This document shows, in pieces, positions 22,203-34,794 of a stretch of 64,000 nucleotides of DNA. Made by a program: the position numbers and the translations under genes. Location: contig NC_134390.1 in assembly GCF_035582795.1 (NCBI RefSeq), forward strand, positions 727,060 through 791,059, in the 5' to 3' direction. The DNA comes from Mycteria americana (lineage: Eukaryota; Chordata; Aves; Ciconiiformes; Ciconiidae). The notes beneath the pieces are model-generated. The model made no database searches. It was not told the DNA's origin and saw only the letters and a program-made list of their open reading frames with translations. Position 1 is the first letter of the stretch, and each line of letters starts with the position of its first letter.

Positions 22203-25200
22203 TCACAGCTCCGAGAAGAGGGGTTGCTCCCGCACGCTGGCGCTGGCCACGACCGGGCTGCGGCTGGGGCTGGCGCAGGGGACGTGGGCGCTCACGAAGA
22301 AGAAGGGGATGTGGCTGATTTTCCCTGTGGACCAGCACTGGAGGGGGAAGAGGAGGTGAGGAGGCAGATGAGTACAGAACACAGCAGGGGTGACAGCCCA
22401 AGCATCACCCTCTCATCCCCGCGATGCCAGCAAGGACACCCTCCCCACGCTCTCCTCTCTGCCGGAGGTTTTTCCACCCCGCCTGCTCGGCCACGGGCTT
22501 GATCTCCCGCAGGGCCAGCGATGGGGAGCCCCGAGAATTGCTGCCAAGACCGGGAACCGCACTCACCACGGTCAGGAGGGCACCCTTCTTGAAGCAGGGG
22601 TGGAAGGCGATGAGCTGGGGCTGCGCGCCACGCTCGCCTCGCAGGAAACCGCTGGGGGGGGAGGAAAAGCCGCGGTTATAGCACGACCGCAGGGCAGCAC
22701 TCGGTCACACCGGCAAAACGCAGCGCTTTCAGGGTAGCTTGCGGTTACGAGGAGACGTTTGGGCCCTGCCGGGATGCACCAGGCAAGGGCAACCTGAAGC
22801 AGAGGGTTTTGAGGTGGAAAACGGACAATATGGCCAAAACGCAACTGATTCTGGGGTAAAACGGTGACGCTGCCCAAAGCGGGAGCACGCGGCAGCAGTG
22901 CCTCTCCACTCCGAGGTGGGTCTGCTCTTCCCCGCCACGTCCTGGGGGACCGCTGGTATTCAACCAACCCGAAACCAACCCAAAATCCGCTGCTACGCAC
23001 CACGGCAGGAGCTCAAACACGGGGCTGTTGCGGGTGCGAAACACAGCGATGATCGTCTGGCTCCCGGGAGTGTCAGGATGCCCTGCAGGAGGGAGAGAGA
23101 AGCAGCAGTGAGGCTTTCCCTTCTCCGAGGGACGGCACGGGCACGTGGACGGGCACCTCGATGCCAGACCGGGGACACGGAGCCCAGGTTTTTGTGGGAA
23201 GCGGCTGGGCACTGCAGAGAGCGAAGCAGGCAGCCACTGAGGTGGAGGAAAGCTGGCTGCGGACCGCATTTTCCTCGCACCAAGGTGCGCAGGATGCCGG
23301 GACGAGGCTTTCAAAGACCCTTCAGTGATTTAAAGCTGGCTCCGAGGTCTCAGGTAGGTAGGTTTGGCCAAGAAGGGTTTGGGCAACAGATGAGGCGACT
23401 CCTTTGGAAACGCCCCAAGCCGTTAAGGTGTGACGTGGGGGCCCTGTCTCTCCAGCGTGAAGGTTATTTTCCATCCTGTCGCAGTTTCTGCGCCGAGATC
23501 CTCGCAGGAGCCACCGATGACAGGGGGGTGCCAGCTATGGGAGTCCTGGTACCCTCAGGTTTTCCCCAGCACCCAGTTTATTCCCCACCCAGCTTTAAGC
23601 ACAGCAAAAAACCCCAAGTTTGGGCCCAGCAGCTTCGGCTGTCTCCCCACCGGTGGTGTGCAGGGAGGGGAGCCCGAGGCAGCAGCATCCCCAGCACCGT
23701 GTTTTGGTGCTCCCTCAAAGGTCCGCTTTGTCTCGGAGTGGGGCCCGTCCAGGAGAGCCTGAATGGCTCAATTATCCCAGGGGCTGCTCCTAGAAACGGA
23801 GCCAAGAGGCCCCGTCGGGCTCCAGGTGTAATGTGGGCACTGTGGGAACACGGAGACCTTGCAGGGGGGTTGGGAGAGGCGATTCATCCAACTGGAAGCG
23901 GGGAGGGAACTCGGACACATCCCTCTCCGAAGGATACGGAGGAGCGGGGTCACGGGGAGGAGGGATGGAGGGTGGGTGCTACCTTCTCGACCCGACTCCT
24001 CACCTCAGTGGGGTTTGCGCCCCTTCTGCCCGCTGGAAAGGGGATTTTCAGGCAAAGCCCGGCGCTGCAGCAGGCAGGGCGGAGGCAGCGCTTACCTCTG
24101 ATGATCACTGCGAGTCTCTCGCCGGTGGGGTCCCACACCATGGAGTGGACTTCTCCTCCGATCCTGAAACCGGCACGAGCAGCAGTGAGATCCTCCCTCC
24201 CAGCCGACGACCCCAGCACTGGGGGGCTGCTGTCGAGGGGGGCACAGACCCCCTCCGCCTCCCAGGCATCACCTTAGGGTGACAGGGGCAGCCAGACCCA
24301 CCTCTCCTCCCCGTAGAGCGTCTCGAAGGTGGTCTCGGACAGATCTGCCACGATAGAAGCTGTTTTCGAGCCTCCCACTTGCCCTTGCATCTCCCCTGAA
24401 ACAAACGGCCTGGTCACTTCTCGTCTCCTGCTCAAATTACTACGTGGCTCATCTCATTCCGTCAGTCACACTTTCATTTCCAAAGTGATGCATAGTTTAT
24501 CTGTTTCTTGGAGCAGCTGTGGAGCAACGTGCTGCTATCCCAGCAGCATCTGCCTATGTCTGGGGTGGAGGACAGGGGAGGTTTCCCCTCAACAAACGTC
24601 AGGACCAGCCACCTCCATGGAAAAAAGCCACGCGAGCTGGGCATTTAACCCACCGTAAAAGTTCCTCTGCAAACCGTGTGTGACTAAGATCATAACTGGG
24701 AGCAAGAAGCAATGTGAGAGGGGAAAAAACTCGACCCCACAGAGATTCTGTGCTTTGAGAGACCCCCGAGACACCCTTCCCCTGCGTGTCCTGGGTTTGC
24801 CTCCGTCCTTTCGCACCCAGCAGGCTGGGAAACGCAGCTAATGAACAAAAAGCCCGTCTGGCCAAGCCCAGCCACAGCCAAAAGCGAGATCACTTGGGGA
24901 CCAGCCGCCGGCTCTTGGAAAGCTTCGCCTCGGTGGCCGGCTCGGACAGACTCACCCCGATACTCCGAGAAGGACAAGGAGTAGATGACGGACTCCCCCA
25001 GCACCGTGAAGAGCAGTCGGCTGCCGTCAGGGCTCCAGCACCCCGTCTGTGGGACACAGAGCCGCGTTAACGCCCGCTACCGAGGCCGGGGAGCTGGCAG
25101 CTTGCAAGGGATGTTTTGAAGCCAGCTGGAAGTGGGAGTTTTACTAAAACACCAGACATTCACCTGAGGGCTTTAGAGGCAACATCTGCCCCGCATGGGT

Positions 25201-28200
25201 GGGAAATACCCCCCTCCTACCTGGCAGCGTCCTTTGATAGTGGGCCACCGCTCGCACGTCCACATCTGAGCCTCCCACACTCTGGCAGAGAGAGAAGCTG
25301 AAGTGAGCAGGATCGATTCCTGGGATCTGCCCCAATTCTGCTGCTCCAGGAGGAGTCCAAGGTGTCAGACTCAATTACCCACCCGTTTTCCCCCCGCCAC
25401 ATGGGATGCAGTAGGAACGGGAGCAGTTAGGACACAAAGAATCCAGATCTGCTTGGTTCTGGAGCGAAGGAAAATGATAATAAGGCCTGAAATAAAACAT
25501 CTCGCAGGCAGGGAGCTCACCTGAACACCGCGGAGGGAGTGGCCGCCAGGACCTTGCTGCCATCCGGTGACCAAGCCAAGTAAGTGACACCACCGCCCCC
25601 AAACCACTGCAGCTGGACGCAGTTTTCAGTGGACACGTCCCACACCTGGAGGAGGGGACAACGAGGAGGATAACGACGCCAGGACCTGAACGCTGACTGG
25701 GCAGTTAGCGCAGCTTTGGGCGAGTTTTTGTGTGGTTTAGGGAATACAGACTGATGCTTTCAGATCTAGTTCAAATTCAGGAACTGCCTAATCCATTCTC
25801 CGAGGAAATGCCGCCTGTCCCCAGCAGTCCCACGGCCGAACCGTACCTCGGTGACCCCGCGGTGTGTTCATAGCTCCGGTATCCCAAACGCAGCACCCCG
25901 GGAGGTACAGCCTCATACTCACCAGCATGGCCGTGTCGACTGGTGATGCCGAGAGCAGCAGCTCCCCGCTGGGAGCCCACGCCAGGCTGGTGACAGGGCT
26001 GTGCCCGGGGTAGGACAGTACCTGAGCGCAGCCGGACGACGGTCTGGAGGGAAGGAGAGAGAAACCGCCACGGTTGATTGCTGGCCCACATGCCACCGAA
26101 GGCCGGGGTTCTGTCCGCTGGCAGGACAGGCGCCTGCCTGGAATTAACCCAAAGCCAACCCAAACGGGCTCACAATAAACCGCGAGACGTGCGGGGTCGT
26201 CACCTCGTGGAGAGGGAGGTGGGATCCAGGTGCCACACCAGGACGCAGCTCTGGCAGGCGACGGCGAGGATGGAGGCGCAGAGCGGCTTCCAGGCCATGG
26301 CGGCCACGTTCCTCTGCAGGCGATGCTTCAGCGAAGGGATGGTGGCGCTGCCGGAGAGGAGGGAAGCGTGACAAGAGGGAAAATGGGGGATCAGAGTCCT
26401 CACACCGCCCAGGGAGGGCTGCGGACCGTCTCCCAGTGTCCTCTCTCCAGCTCTGACCACGGTGGGGGCCTAAAAGCGTAGAGTGGGAGGGGGGGGATGT
26501 GCCCCACCGTGACCTGCGTCCATGAGGGGGTGGGGGTTGGGGGGGGGGGACAGAGGAGAGTCCAGCCAGGTGACAGCGGCGCCGTGCAGCGAGCCAGAGC
26601 ACACCTCGTGCAGTGAAGTGCCGTGCCCCGTGCTGCCCACGGCCCAGCCCCGGGGTGGAAGATGGCACTTGCTGGCTTGAAATCCCAGCTGGGGGAGAGC
26701 GCCTCAGCAGAGAGGCACGGGGAGGGCTGCAGGACCAGCCGGCAGAGTCTTCTCCTGAGGAGGGCTTTACATGCCCTGGGGGAGCAGGGAGACCTGGAGG
26801 AGAAAGGAGACTCAACGACGCCCAGGAGGCTGCTCTGCCTGTGACAGCAGCCAGGCCGTGTGCCGCCGCAGCCCGCGCCTGCCCCCAGGAGCAGGGAGGG
26901 AAAGAAAAACCAAAGCTTAAGTAAGGCCAGAGATTTTCGGAGACATCCTTGCAGAGCTCCTGCTACGCAGCAAGAAGTTCTGGGGACAGACGGTGCCGGC
27001 GAGAGCAAAGCCTGAGCACGCACCGAGGCAGCACAGGGCAGAGATGCTGGGGAAATCCTCAGTACGTGCCGGAGGCGGATGTGAGAGGGCGAAACGGGGA
27101 GCAGGGGGTCTGCGGAGGCACCCCCCGAGGAGCAGCATCTCCCGGGACGTGGCCAGCGGTGCCCGAGGAGCAGCCCAGCCCTCACCTGTTGGAGTTGTAG
27201 ACCCGAATGGAGTCATCCAGAAGAGCCACGGCAAACTTGCTGGTGTGGGGGTGCCAGGCGAAGGCCCGGACGGTGCAGCCGGCCCTGCGGGGAGGGACGG
27301 GGCAGGGTGAGGCACGCCAGCTGCCACACCGGCGTTTCAGGCTCAAGGCAACAGCGATGGGCTCTCGAGCATCGGGTATGACCACCCAGCAGCCCCCCAA
27401 GGCCGACAAAGGCAGTTCCCAGAGTCACCAGTGAAATAAAACTTCCTTTTCGCTGCTGTACGGGACCATTTTCTCTGATAAATTCCCCATTCCCGGCAAC
27501 TACTCGCAAGGCTCTGCCGAGGGGCCGATTAACAAACAGTCTAGGGTCGGTATTTGAAGGAATTTTCCAAGCCCTGATCTAGTTTAACACCGTTGCCTCC
27601 ACACGCAGTGCATCGGGGCGCGCTTTGCCTCTCGCCGTCATACAAACTGGAGCAGCCAGAGGCAACGGGGAAATATTTGCCCTAACGTCTGTCTAACGGG
27701 AAGGCTGAGCACATAAAAACTGAGGTGATCCTGTCCTTGTACCCCCACCCCTTTCGCTCAGCTCCACAACCCCATTTCGCAGGGTTTCACAGACACCCAG
27801 GCACGGCGGTTTCGCAACACGCAGGACTCACCAGTCCACTGCCTGGGAGAAGGCCGCGATCATGTCTTCGCTGGTTAGCTTCAGGGGAGAAGAGTTAACG
27901 CTGAGCTGGCAGCACACGCGAGAGCGGGAGCTGCCTCTGGTACAGCAGTGAGAACCCCCCCAGTATCCAAACCCCCCCCTTCCCTCTCCCCTCCCCTCGA
28001 TTTTGGTCCCTCTTGGAGCACTTTGCTGCCCGAATGCTTTTCCAGCGCCCATTCTCCTCCCTTTGGCGAAGGAAACCCGCAGCGTTTGTAGCTGGGCACC
28101 ACCAGGAGGAATATTTTGCTGTGTTTTCAGCTGGGAAGCACCCACCCGCCATCCAGCCCCCACCCCGGCACAGGGTCGGCGTTGCAGGACGTGCCGCATC

Positions 28201-29597
28201 GTCCCTGCCTTCCCGAGCACGAGGGTTAAATCCCAAAAAGACTCACCGAGAGGTGGGGGAACAAGGAGCCATGCAGCGAGGAGAGCCAGTGGCACACGGC
28301 CAGCGTGTAGCTCGAGCCAGTCTTCACCCACTGCAGCCCTGCGGGGAGAAAAGAACCATCGCTGCTTCCGTGGTCTTCAGCGAGAGGCCCAACGGGCAAA
28401 GGAAACACGGGCAGCTGCGACAGGCAGGGATGGGCAGGATGGAAAAGAGGACGAAGGGAACCGAAGGATCAAAGTGAGATCCAGAGAGACCTGGGAGATC
28501 TCCAGGTCCTCTGCGAGCAGCCCAGACTCACCCTCCTCCTCGGCGCTGGCGATCTCTTTCAGCACCCCGCACAGCCCCACGTCCCGCCTGCAGCGGAAAG
28601 CTCGGTCAGCCTCCCTCGCCCTGCGCGTCGGTGACACGAAACCCAGCCACCTCTCTCCCCCATCCCCTCAAAATCCCCCTCACCTGCTCAGAACCCCCAA
28701 GGCCTGCAAACCAGCTCTCCCCTCAGCTGGGGGCACTCACCCCAGTCACCAGCGACTGCTGGACCTGCCCCCAGCTGTGCTGAGCCCTCAGCTATATTAT
28801 GACCCCCCCAGACTCTCCCAGGAAGCTCAGACTAGGGTGTTGCGCAGCACTGCGAAGGTCTGGGAGCGGGCTGTGCCCTCCCACTGCTTGTGGGTGAGAG
28901 CTGACGGGGCAGCGAGGCCTCTGCCGTGCTCCCGGGCGAAGAGGCTGGAGGACAGGTACAGGGAAGGGGGTTTGAGTGCAGCTATTAAATGAACAGGCAG
29001 CTCCTGGCTTTGCCTCCCGCAGGCCTGGGTGTTTTTGGGGGGGTCTGCACTCACCAAGCACTGAGGCACCTCTTCCAGAGGGACTCGCGGTGGTGGATGA
29101 AGGCCGGCCGGGTGCTGTGCTCCAGCCGGCTGTGCGCCTTGAGGGTTTCCTTGGGCAGGCTGAGGACGGGCAGGTCTGCCAGCTGCGAGCACAGACACCC
29201 TGCGGTGAGCGAAGCAGTCGAGCTCGGGGGGAGTCAGGGGCAAATGGAGAAACCCCCCCCCTTCCCCCAAAGCAAACAGTGATGCGAGAAAAGGAGGGGC
29301 GCAAAGAGGGGGTGAAGGGATGAAGAAACACCCTAAGTGCGAGCCTGTCTCCTTCACGGCTGAGGGTAACCTCTGAGGGGGGCAAGGAGGAGACACCCCC
29401 AGCAGAAGGGGCCGGAGCTCCAGTCACAGCTGGGGGGGGGGGGGATGTGTTACCCCCAGCCTGGAAGGGCTCACCTGGCTCTGGAAGGCGAGCGGGAGCT
29501 GCTCGTAGAGGCGGCCGCAGACCAAGGCGTTGTTGAACTCGTAGAGGGTGATGTCCCCGGGGAGCGGCGGCGGCGGGAACAGCGCTAAGGAGCACAT
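22203..29597 (-). CDS. AAAS: Aladin, WD-repeat nucleoporin
   Basis: Nuclear pore component anchored by NDC1; loss causes triple A syndrome in humans. Sixteen coding exons on the minus strand: 29597-29475, 29182-29055, 28587-28532, 28338-28247, 27878-27832, 27284-27186, 26347-26204, 26043-25923, 25645-25521, 25281-25221, 25046-24956, 24395-24302, 24163-24096, 23082-23001, 22651-22567, 22337-22203. Every junction is GT-AG and the phases add up to 516 residues (human 546). It starts [20 protein letters not shown], as in the family. WD-like blades are visible: [73 protein letters not shown] and [17 protein letters not shown], at about residues 150-370. The C-terminus is shorter than in human but keeps a QPLFSEL ending like the human PLFTE. 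No break is seen. Confidence 0.97.
22652..29474 (-). other. AAAS: AAAS introns
   Basis: Fifteen introns, mostly 100-1000 bp. The larger are 23083-24095, 24396-24955, 26348-27185, 27285-27831 and 28588-29054. They are largely unique, with short G runs (for example 26533-26548, 29432-29444). I saw no nested gene or mobile element. Confidence 0.7.
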
Positions 29598-30110
29598 CCC
29601 GCCGCGGGGCCTGCGGGGGACGCGCCGAGGGGCTGAGAGATCCAGAGCCCCCCCACCCCGAGCCCCCCTGCCCAGCGAAGCCTTGAAGGAGCGAGGGGTG
29701 ACGCTGACGGGGAGGAAGAAACCCCCCCACTCACCCTCCACATCCTCCGCCCCCGGGGTGCGCCGGCCCCAGCCCGAGGCCCCCTCCCCTGTCCTCACAG
29801 CCCCCCCCCCCCCCCGAGGCCTCCTCACCCCCTCACGCACCCAGCGCCCCTCCCTCCCCGCCCTGTTCACAGCCCCCCGCCTCCAGTCCTGCCCGCTGCT
29901 GCCGCCACCGTCCCCTCCCGGCCCCCTACCCCGCCACGGGCCCCGGTGCCCCCCGCAGACGCGGCCCCCGGCCCCGCAGCCCCCTCAGGCGCCGCCATTC
30001 CGCCCCTCACCCTTTTCCCGCCTCCCGCGGACGGGTCCCGGCGAGGGCCAATCCCCGCCGCCGCCGCCTTCGCGCGCCCCCTGGCGGCGGCGGGAGGGGG
30101 GAATTAAAGG
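29598..30110 (-). promoter_or_regulatory. AAAS: AAAS CpG-island promoter
   Basis: Very CpG-rich sequence directly upstream of the AAAS start codon. On the minus strand it has a YY1-like ATGGCGGC (29998-29991), and an inverted CCAAT is formed by CCAAT on the plus strand at 30048-30052. GC boxes are frequent. No TATA box is seen, as usual for a housekeeping gene. Confidence 0.6.
30074..30087 (-). promoter_or_regulatory. CTCF-type motif near the AAAS promoter
   Basis: The minus strand reads CCGCCAGGGGGCGC, a full match to the CTCF core. It lies at the outer edge of the AAAS CpG island. Confidence 0.5.
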
Positions 30111-30114
30111 GGCC

Positions 30115-33100
30115 GCGGCCCCGCTTCGAGCAGCGCGGCGGCTGCACGGCGGGTCGGCACCCCCCCCCTCCCGGGTCTACCTCTGCGGTGACTGTGCGAC
30201 TCGTTCTGCCCTCTGTACCGACCCCCCCCCAGTGAATTAGGGGCTCCCCCCACTGTAAATGCTGATAAATGGAAGGGTTCACCTTTGGGGGAGCATTGCC
30301 CCTTTAAGAGAGGCGGTGCGCCCTCCGCGGGGGCGGGAAAGCGGCGCGTGGCGCTGGCGGCTCACGTGGTGCCCGAGCGGGGCTGTGGCGGGGCATGGAC
30401 GCACCCCCCTCCCCCCCCCCCCCCCCCCCGTGTCCTGCAACCCCCGTGGGGTCCCCGGGCACCCCCTGCACCCTGCTCACCCCCCCCCGCACCGGGGGGA
30501 GCCCCGGGCACATCATGACCCTCCCGTGCGCGGTCCCGTGGGGGGTGCTCGCTTCCGTGGGTGCCCACCTGTGCACGGGTCCCGTGGGTGCAACTTTTAC
30601 CTGCCTGCGTGTGAGCCCCCGGGGTGTTCGGGTCCCGTGGGTGCCTGTGTTCCCCCCCCCCGCCCCGTGCCAGGGTCCTGTGGGTGCCCGGGTGCCCCCA
30701 TACCCAGGTCCCGTGGGTGCCCGCGTCCCTTCCCACCCCCTCCCTGGGTCCCGTGGGTGCCCCGGTCCCCCCCACCCTGTACCCGGGTCCTATGGGTGCC
30801 CGGGTCCCGTGGGTGTCCATGTCCCCCCCGCCCCATACCCAGGTCCTATGGGTGCCCGGGTCCCGTGGGTGTCCATGTCCCCCCCCCACCCCATACCTGG
30901 GTCCCACGGGTGTCCACACCCCCCCTTTCACCATACCCAGGTCCCATGGGTGCCTGCCTCCCCCTCGGCAGGACAGTGGGTGCTGCGCTCCCCCCCAGCC
31001 CAGCCCAGCCCCCCCCCTTGGATCGCTCCCAGCTCCTCTTTTTTGGGCTCTCAATTTCCCTTCTTCTCCTGTTTTCGGCTCGCTTTTATTATATTTATCT
31101 CTGTGTTTTCCTTAGCGGCCGCAAAAGTTATTTTAATTTTTTCAGGATATTAAAATAAAGGCTGCGGCGGGGGGGGCTGCGGCGGGGGGCCCTGCATTCC
31201 TCACCCGTTACGGAGCGAGCGGGGTTTGATAGGAGACAACGATTTGGACGGCGCCGACATCAGAGCCACCGCAGGCCTGGCGTGGCCGTGTGGCTTCCCT
31301 TCCCTTGGACCCGGTGGCGGGAGCTGAACCCCCCCCACCCCCCCCAAAAAATAAACCCCCTTTGGGGCAACGAGGCAGGAAAATCTGGTGCTGCCAAAGG
31401 GGGGGGGGGGTCCCTGATGGGGGTTTTGGGGGGGGGGGGTTGGATGGATTTGGGCTGCGTGGTTTGGGAGGCTCCGGGCGGTCGAGCCCTCCGTGGCCGC
31501 CGGGTCGGGGTTTGGCTCGGGACGGGGCTGGATGCTCTCGTTGGCCACTGGCCCACCCACGGCGAGCGGCAGTGGGGCTGGTGGTTTGGGGGGGGGGGGG
31601 AACACCCCCGAAAGAGCAAACCTGTGTCTGGGGGGGGGGAGCAGAGTTGGGGGGCTGTGAGGAGAGCTGGCACCCGCCGTCCCAAATTCCTCCGGGAGCC
31701 GTCCTGGGGACAGCTCTGTCCCCAGCGCTGGGCTCCGGCCACTCTGTTGGCACGGGGACACCTCTGTGCCTCAGTTTCCCCCCCCTGCATGGGGGGGGGC
31801 AGCGTGTCCCTCGCCTCCCCCAGGGACACCTGGGTCCTGGCCAGCTCTGTGGAGCTGTGGCTGCGGTGACGCAGCCCGGGGGTGACACTGGGGGCTCCGC
31901 CACGCTGGCACGGGGACCCGCTGCCGTCCCTTGTCCCTGTACCCCGCGGGGCGGTGGGTGCCGGCAGCCGCCCCCCCCCACTTCGTGCTGGCGCAGGAGC
32001 CCGTTTCCACCTCCCTTTGCCTTTTTCCGTGGCTTTTTGGTTTGGTTTTTTTTTTTTTTTCAGGAAAACCCAGAAAAGCCCCAAACCGGGGCTGGGCGCA
32101 TCAAAGGCTGGCGGGAGCCCAGGGCAGCGGGGGGGGGGGGGGGGTCGGGGGGAGGGGGTGTGGGGTCCCCGCCAGCCCGCGGCACCCAAAATTGGGGTGT
32201 CCTCGGTAACACGTGGCCTCGCCACGTGCCCACGCGCTGCCACGTGGCCCCTGGCCGCGATGCTGCCGTGGGGAAACTGAGGCACGAGTCAAGGCTTGGC
32301 TGAGCCGGGCAGGGGCCCGGCACACGCGTGTTCCTGCGCACACGTGTGCTTGTGTGTTCCCGTGCATGGGTGTCCCTGGGACACGTGGCGTCAGGGGGAC
32401 ACGCGTGTGGCTGGCCGGGGTGGGCGTGCAGGGCTGGGGCACACGCGTGTGCAGGGCGAGGCTGGAGGGATCACCGCGGCCACGTGCCGATGGAAAAGTC
32501 CCGTCGGGTCCCCCAAAAGCGACTCGGGGCGGTCCCCGAGCCTGGGACACGGGGACACAGGGACAGAGGGGTATGGGGACATGGGGACACAGGATATGGG
32601 AGCAGGGGGCATGGGGCTATGGGACATGGGACACGGAGACGTGGGCTATGGGGACGCAGGAGCAGAGGGATACGGGACCACAGGGTCCTGGGGACATGGG
32701 GCCATAGGGGTGTAGGGACATGGGGGACACCAGGGTACGGTGGCACAGGGGCACGGGGCTATGGGGTCCTGGGACACAGGGCTACCGGGATGTGGGACCA
32801 CGGGGTCCTGGGAGTGGGGAGACACGGGAAACGGGGACAGGGGACCACAGGGACCCGGGGTCCTGGGGCTATGGGGACACAGGGACATAGGGCAACAGGG
32901 TCCTGGGGACAGGGGGACACAGGGACAAGGGGACCACAGGATACGAGACCACGAGGAGCCAGCGGCGTGGGGCTACGGAGGCACGGGGACCCAGGATGGG
33001 GACAAGGGGACAGAGCCGGATTGACCCCAACCCCGCTCAGCTCCCGCCACCCCCCGGAGAGGGGGGACATGGTGACCCCGAGCGGGGCCACGTCCCCTCC

Positions 33101-33252
33101 GTGCCTCAGTTTCCCTTTGAGCACTGAGAGCCGCAGCAGAGGAGGAGCGCGGGAGGAAGGCAGAGCCCATCCCCGTGATGAAGCCGCCCGGCCTCAGCCC
33201 TGCTGGCGCAGGAGAAGGGGGCACGGCTCCGCTTTCACGCCTTAGCAATCCC
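30115..33252. repeat. AAAS-SP7 spacer with minisatellites
   Basis: The gap between the AAAS promoter and the SP7 3' end. At 30540-30960 there are short units on GGGTCCCGTGGGTGCCCGGGT. A plus-strand AATAAA follows an AT-rich patch at 31154-31159. The part from 31160 to 32540 is G-run rich with little order. At 32545-33020 there are units on GGGGACACAGGGACATGGGG. GTGCCTCAGTTTCCC-type words occur at 31766, 32271 and 33101. No exon of a known gene is recognisable. Confidence 0.7.
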
Positions 33253-33258
33253 TTTATT
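33253..33258 (-). terminator. SP7: SP7 poly(A) signal
   Basis: The minus strand reads AATAAA about 400 bases after the conserved SP7 stop codon. Confidence 0.6.
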
Positions 33259-33657
33259 GCTTTGGGGGGGGCAGCCAGCTAAAAAAGGGGGGGTACGTTA
33301 CATTAGCGCCTAACGAACCGGGCGTGCTAACGAGGCCGGAGGCGGAGGAGAAGGGGCGAACCCTGTCCCTGAGCTCTGTGCGGGGGCGCGAGGCGGCCGG
33401 CGAGGTTTTGGGGGCAAGAAGATGGGGGGGGGGGGGGGGAGAAAGAAGGGGGGTCTCACCTCGACCCCCCCCCCCCCCAGTGAGCCCCAGAGCGCTCGGA
33501 GAGCCCCCCCATAATTTAAGACATAAATTATAATTGCTAACGAGGAGCTGCCGCCAGCCCCGGGCGGGGATGCGGGGTTTGGGGGGGGGGGGGGGGCAGC
33601 ACCCCATAATAAATATCCCCAGCGGCGTAGAGGAGGAGGAGGATGGAGGACGAAGGC

Positions 33658-34648
33658 TCAAATCTCCAACAAACTGCTGGCCTCGGGGCTACCGGCATCT
33701 TTCCCGGGAGAAGCCGGAGGCTGGCGAGGAGAAGCGGGGGGCTGCTCGCCGGGTGGGGGGCGGTTTGGGGGGGCCGGCTTCAGCGTGGGTCTTCTGATGC
33801 TTGCTGAGATGATCGCTGCGGGTAAAACGCTTGCTGCAAAGGAGACACGTGAATTTTTTCTCCCGCGTGTGGGTACGGACGTGGCGTTCCAGCTCGTCCG
33901 AACGGGTGAAACGTTTGCCGCAGAAAAGCCAGTTGCAGACGAAGGGGCGTTCGCCCGTGTGCCAGCGCAGGTGGGCTTTCAGGTGGGAGGCTTTGCCGTA
34001 GACCTTCCCGCAACCCGGAATGTGGCAGCTATGAACCGGCTTCCGTCGGGATCCTCCCGGACCCCCCAAACGCTCCAGCTCTTGGCAATTAGGGCAATCG
34101 CAGGCCGGACGACCCCCTAACGAACCGCCTCGTGGTCCCTTAGGGGTTTCGCCCGGGTTGGTTTTAGGGGTAGGGGGTGCGGCGGGGTTACCGGTGTAGG
34201 GTGGGGGGTTGAGAGCCCCGAAATCGGAGCCGTAAGTGGGAAGCGGGGGGCTGAGGGTGGGCTGGCCCTGCAGCGAGCCCTGCAGCCCCTCGGCGCCCGC
34301 TGGTCCCCCCAGCCAGCCCCCGTTAGGGTGCACGTCCCACCAGGAGGGTGCTGCCGGCCCCGAGCCCCCCGGCAGCCCCCCGCCGATGCCGCCCTTGTAC
34401 CAGGAGCCGTAGGGATGCGGCATCTCCAGCGAGGGGTAGACGCCCGGCAGGCAGTCGCCCGGTGGGTGCCCCTTGGCCGTCACCACCACGGGGGCACCCA
34501 GCACCTCCTGGGCGCCGGTGGGTGCCGGGAAGGGGTGGCCGAAGGGGCCGTAGTCGGGGCCGTAGGGGCCGGGTGACGCCTGGGGGCTGGCCGAGGGCGA
34601 GAGCAGCCCCGGGGCGCTGGGGAAGGCGGCGGTGTAGGAGTCACCCAT
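33658..34648 (-). CDS. SP7: SP7 (osterix), main coding exon
   Basis: Zinc-finger transcription factor required for osteoblast formation. It starts at MGDSYTAAF, equal to the internal human MGDAYPAPF, in a perfect Kozak context (GCCGCCATGG). Conserved blocks: [39 protein letters not shown], the Btd box [13 protein letters not shown] (183-195), and three C2H2 fingers (about 209-230, 238-260, 268-288) almost identical to human. The literal frame leaves the family after [13 protein letters not shown] and stops at 33689-33691. The plus-one frame downstream reads [12 protein letters not shown] then stop (33660-33658), matching the human ending GGSPEQSNLLEI. The sequence therefore seems to hold one extra base, probably in the G runs at 33755-33760 or 33767-33773. 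Corrected length is 329 residues. The human N-terminal 60 or so residues, with the Sp box PLAMLTAACSKFG, are not found. An in-frame stop at 34702-34700 in the same exon rules out joining them here. Confidence 0.93.
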
Positions 34649-34699
34649 GGCGGCGATGGGAGAGACGGGTGGGAGCACCCCGAGGTGAGGGGGACGGCG

Positions 34700-34720
34700 T
34701 CAGCGGGGGCACGGGGCCAT
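34700..34720 (-). promoter_or_regulatory. Upstream mini-ORF in the SP7 leader
   Basis: A six-codon frame, MAPCPR then TGA, with strong start context (GGCGCCATGG). It lies in the same exon as the SP7 start, 51 bases upstream and in the same frame. The exon begins at a good acceptor (CTTCCCGCAG) with its first base at 34733. Such a frame would be expected to lower or gate SP7 translation by reinitiation. Confidence 0.55.
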
Positions 34721-34794
34721 GGCGCCCGGTGGCCTGCGGGAAGAGGGAGATGGGTGTTAGGGTGCTGGGGGGGGGAAGGAGAGAAAGGGGGGTA

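Noticed and set aside
34649-34678. Extension of SP7 upstream of MGDSY from a GTG codon
   Set aside because: The extra ten codons have no family match, and a proper ATG in perfect context follows at once; an in-frame stop lies just upstream.
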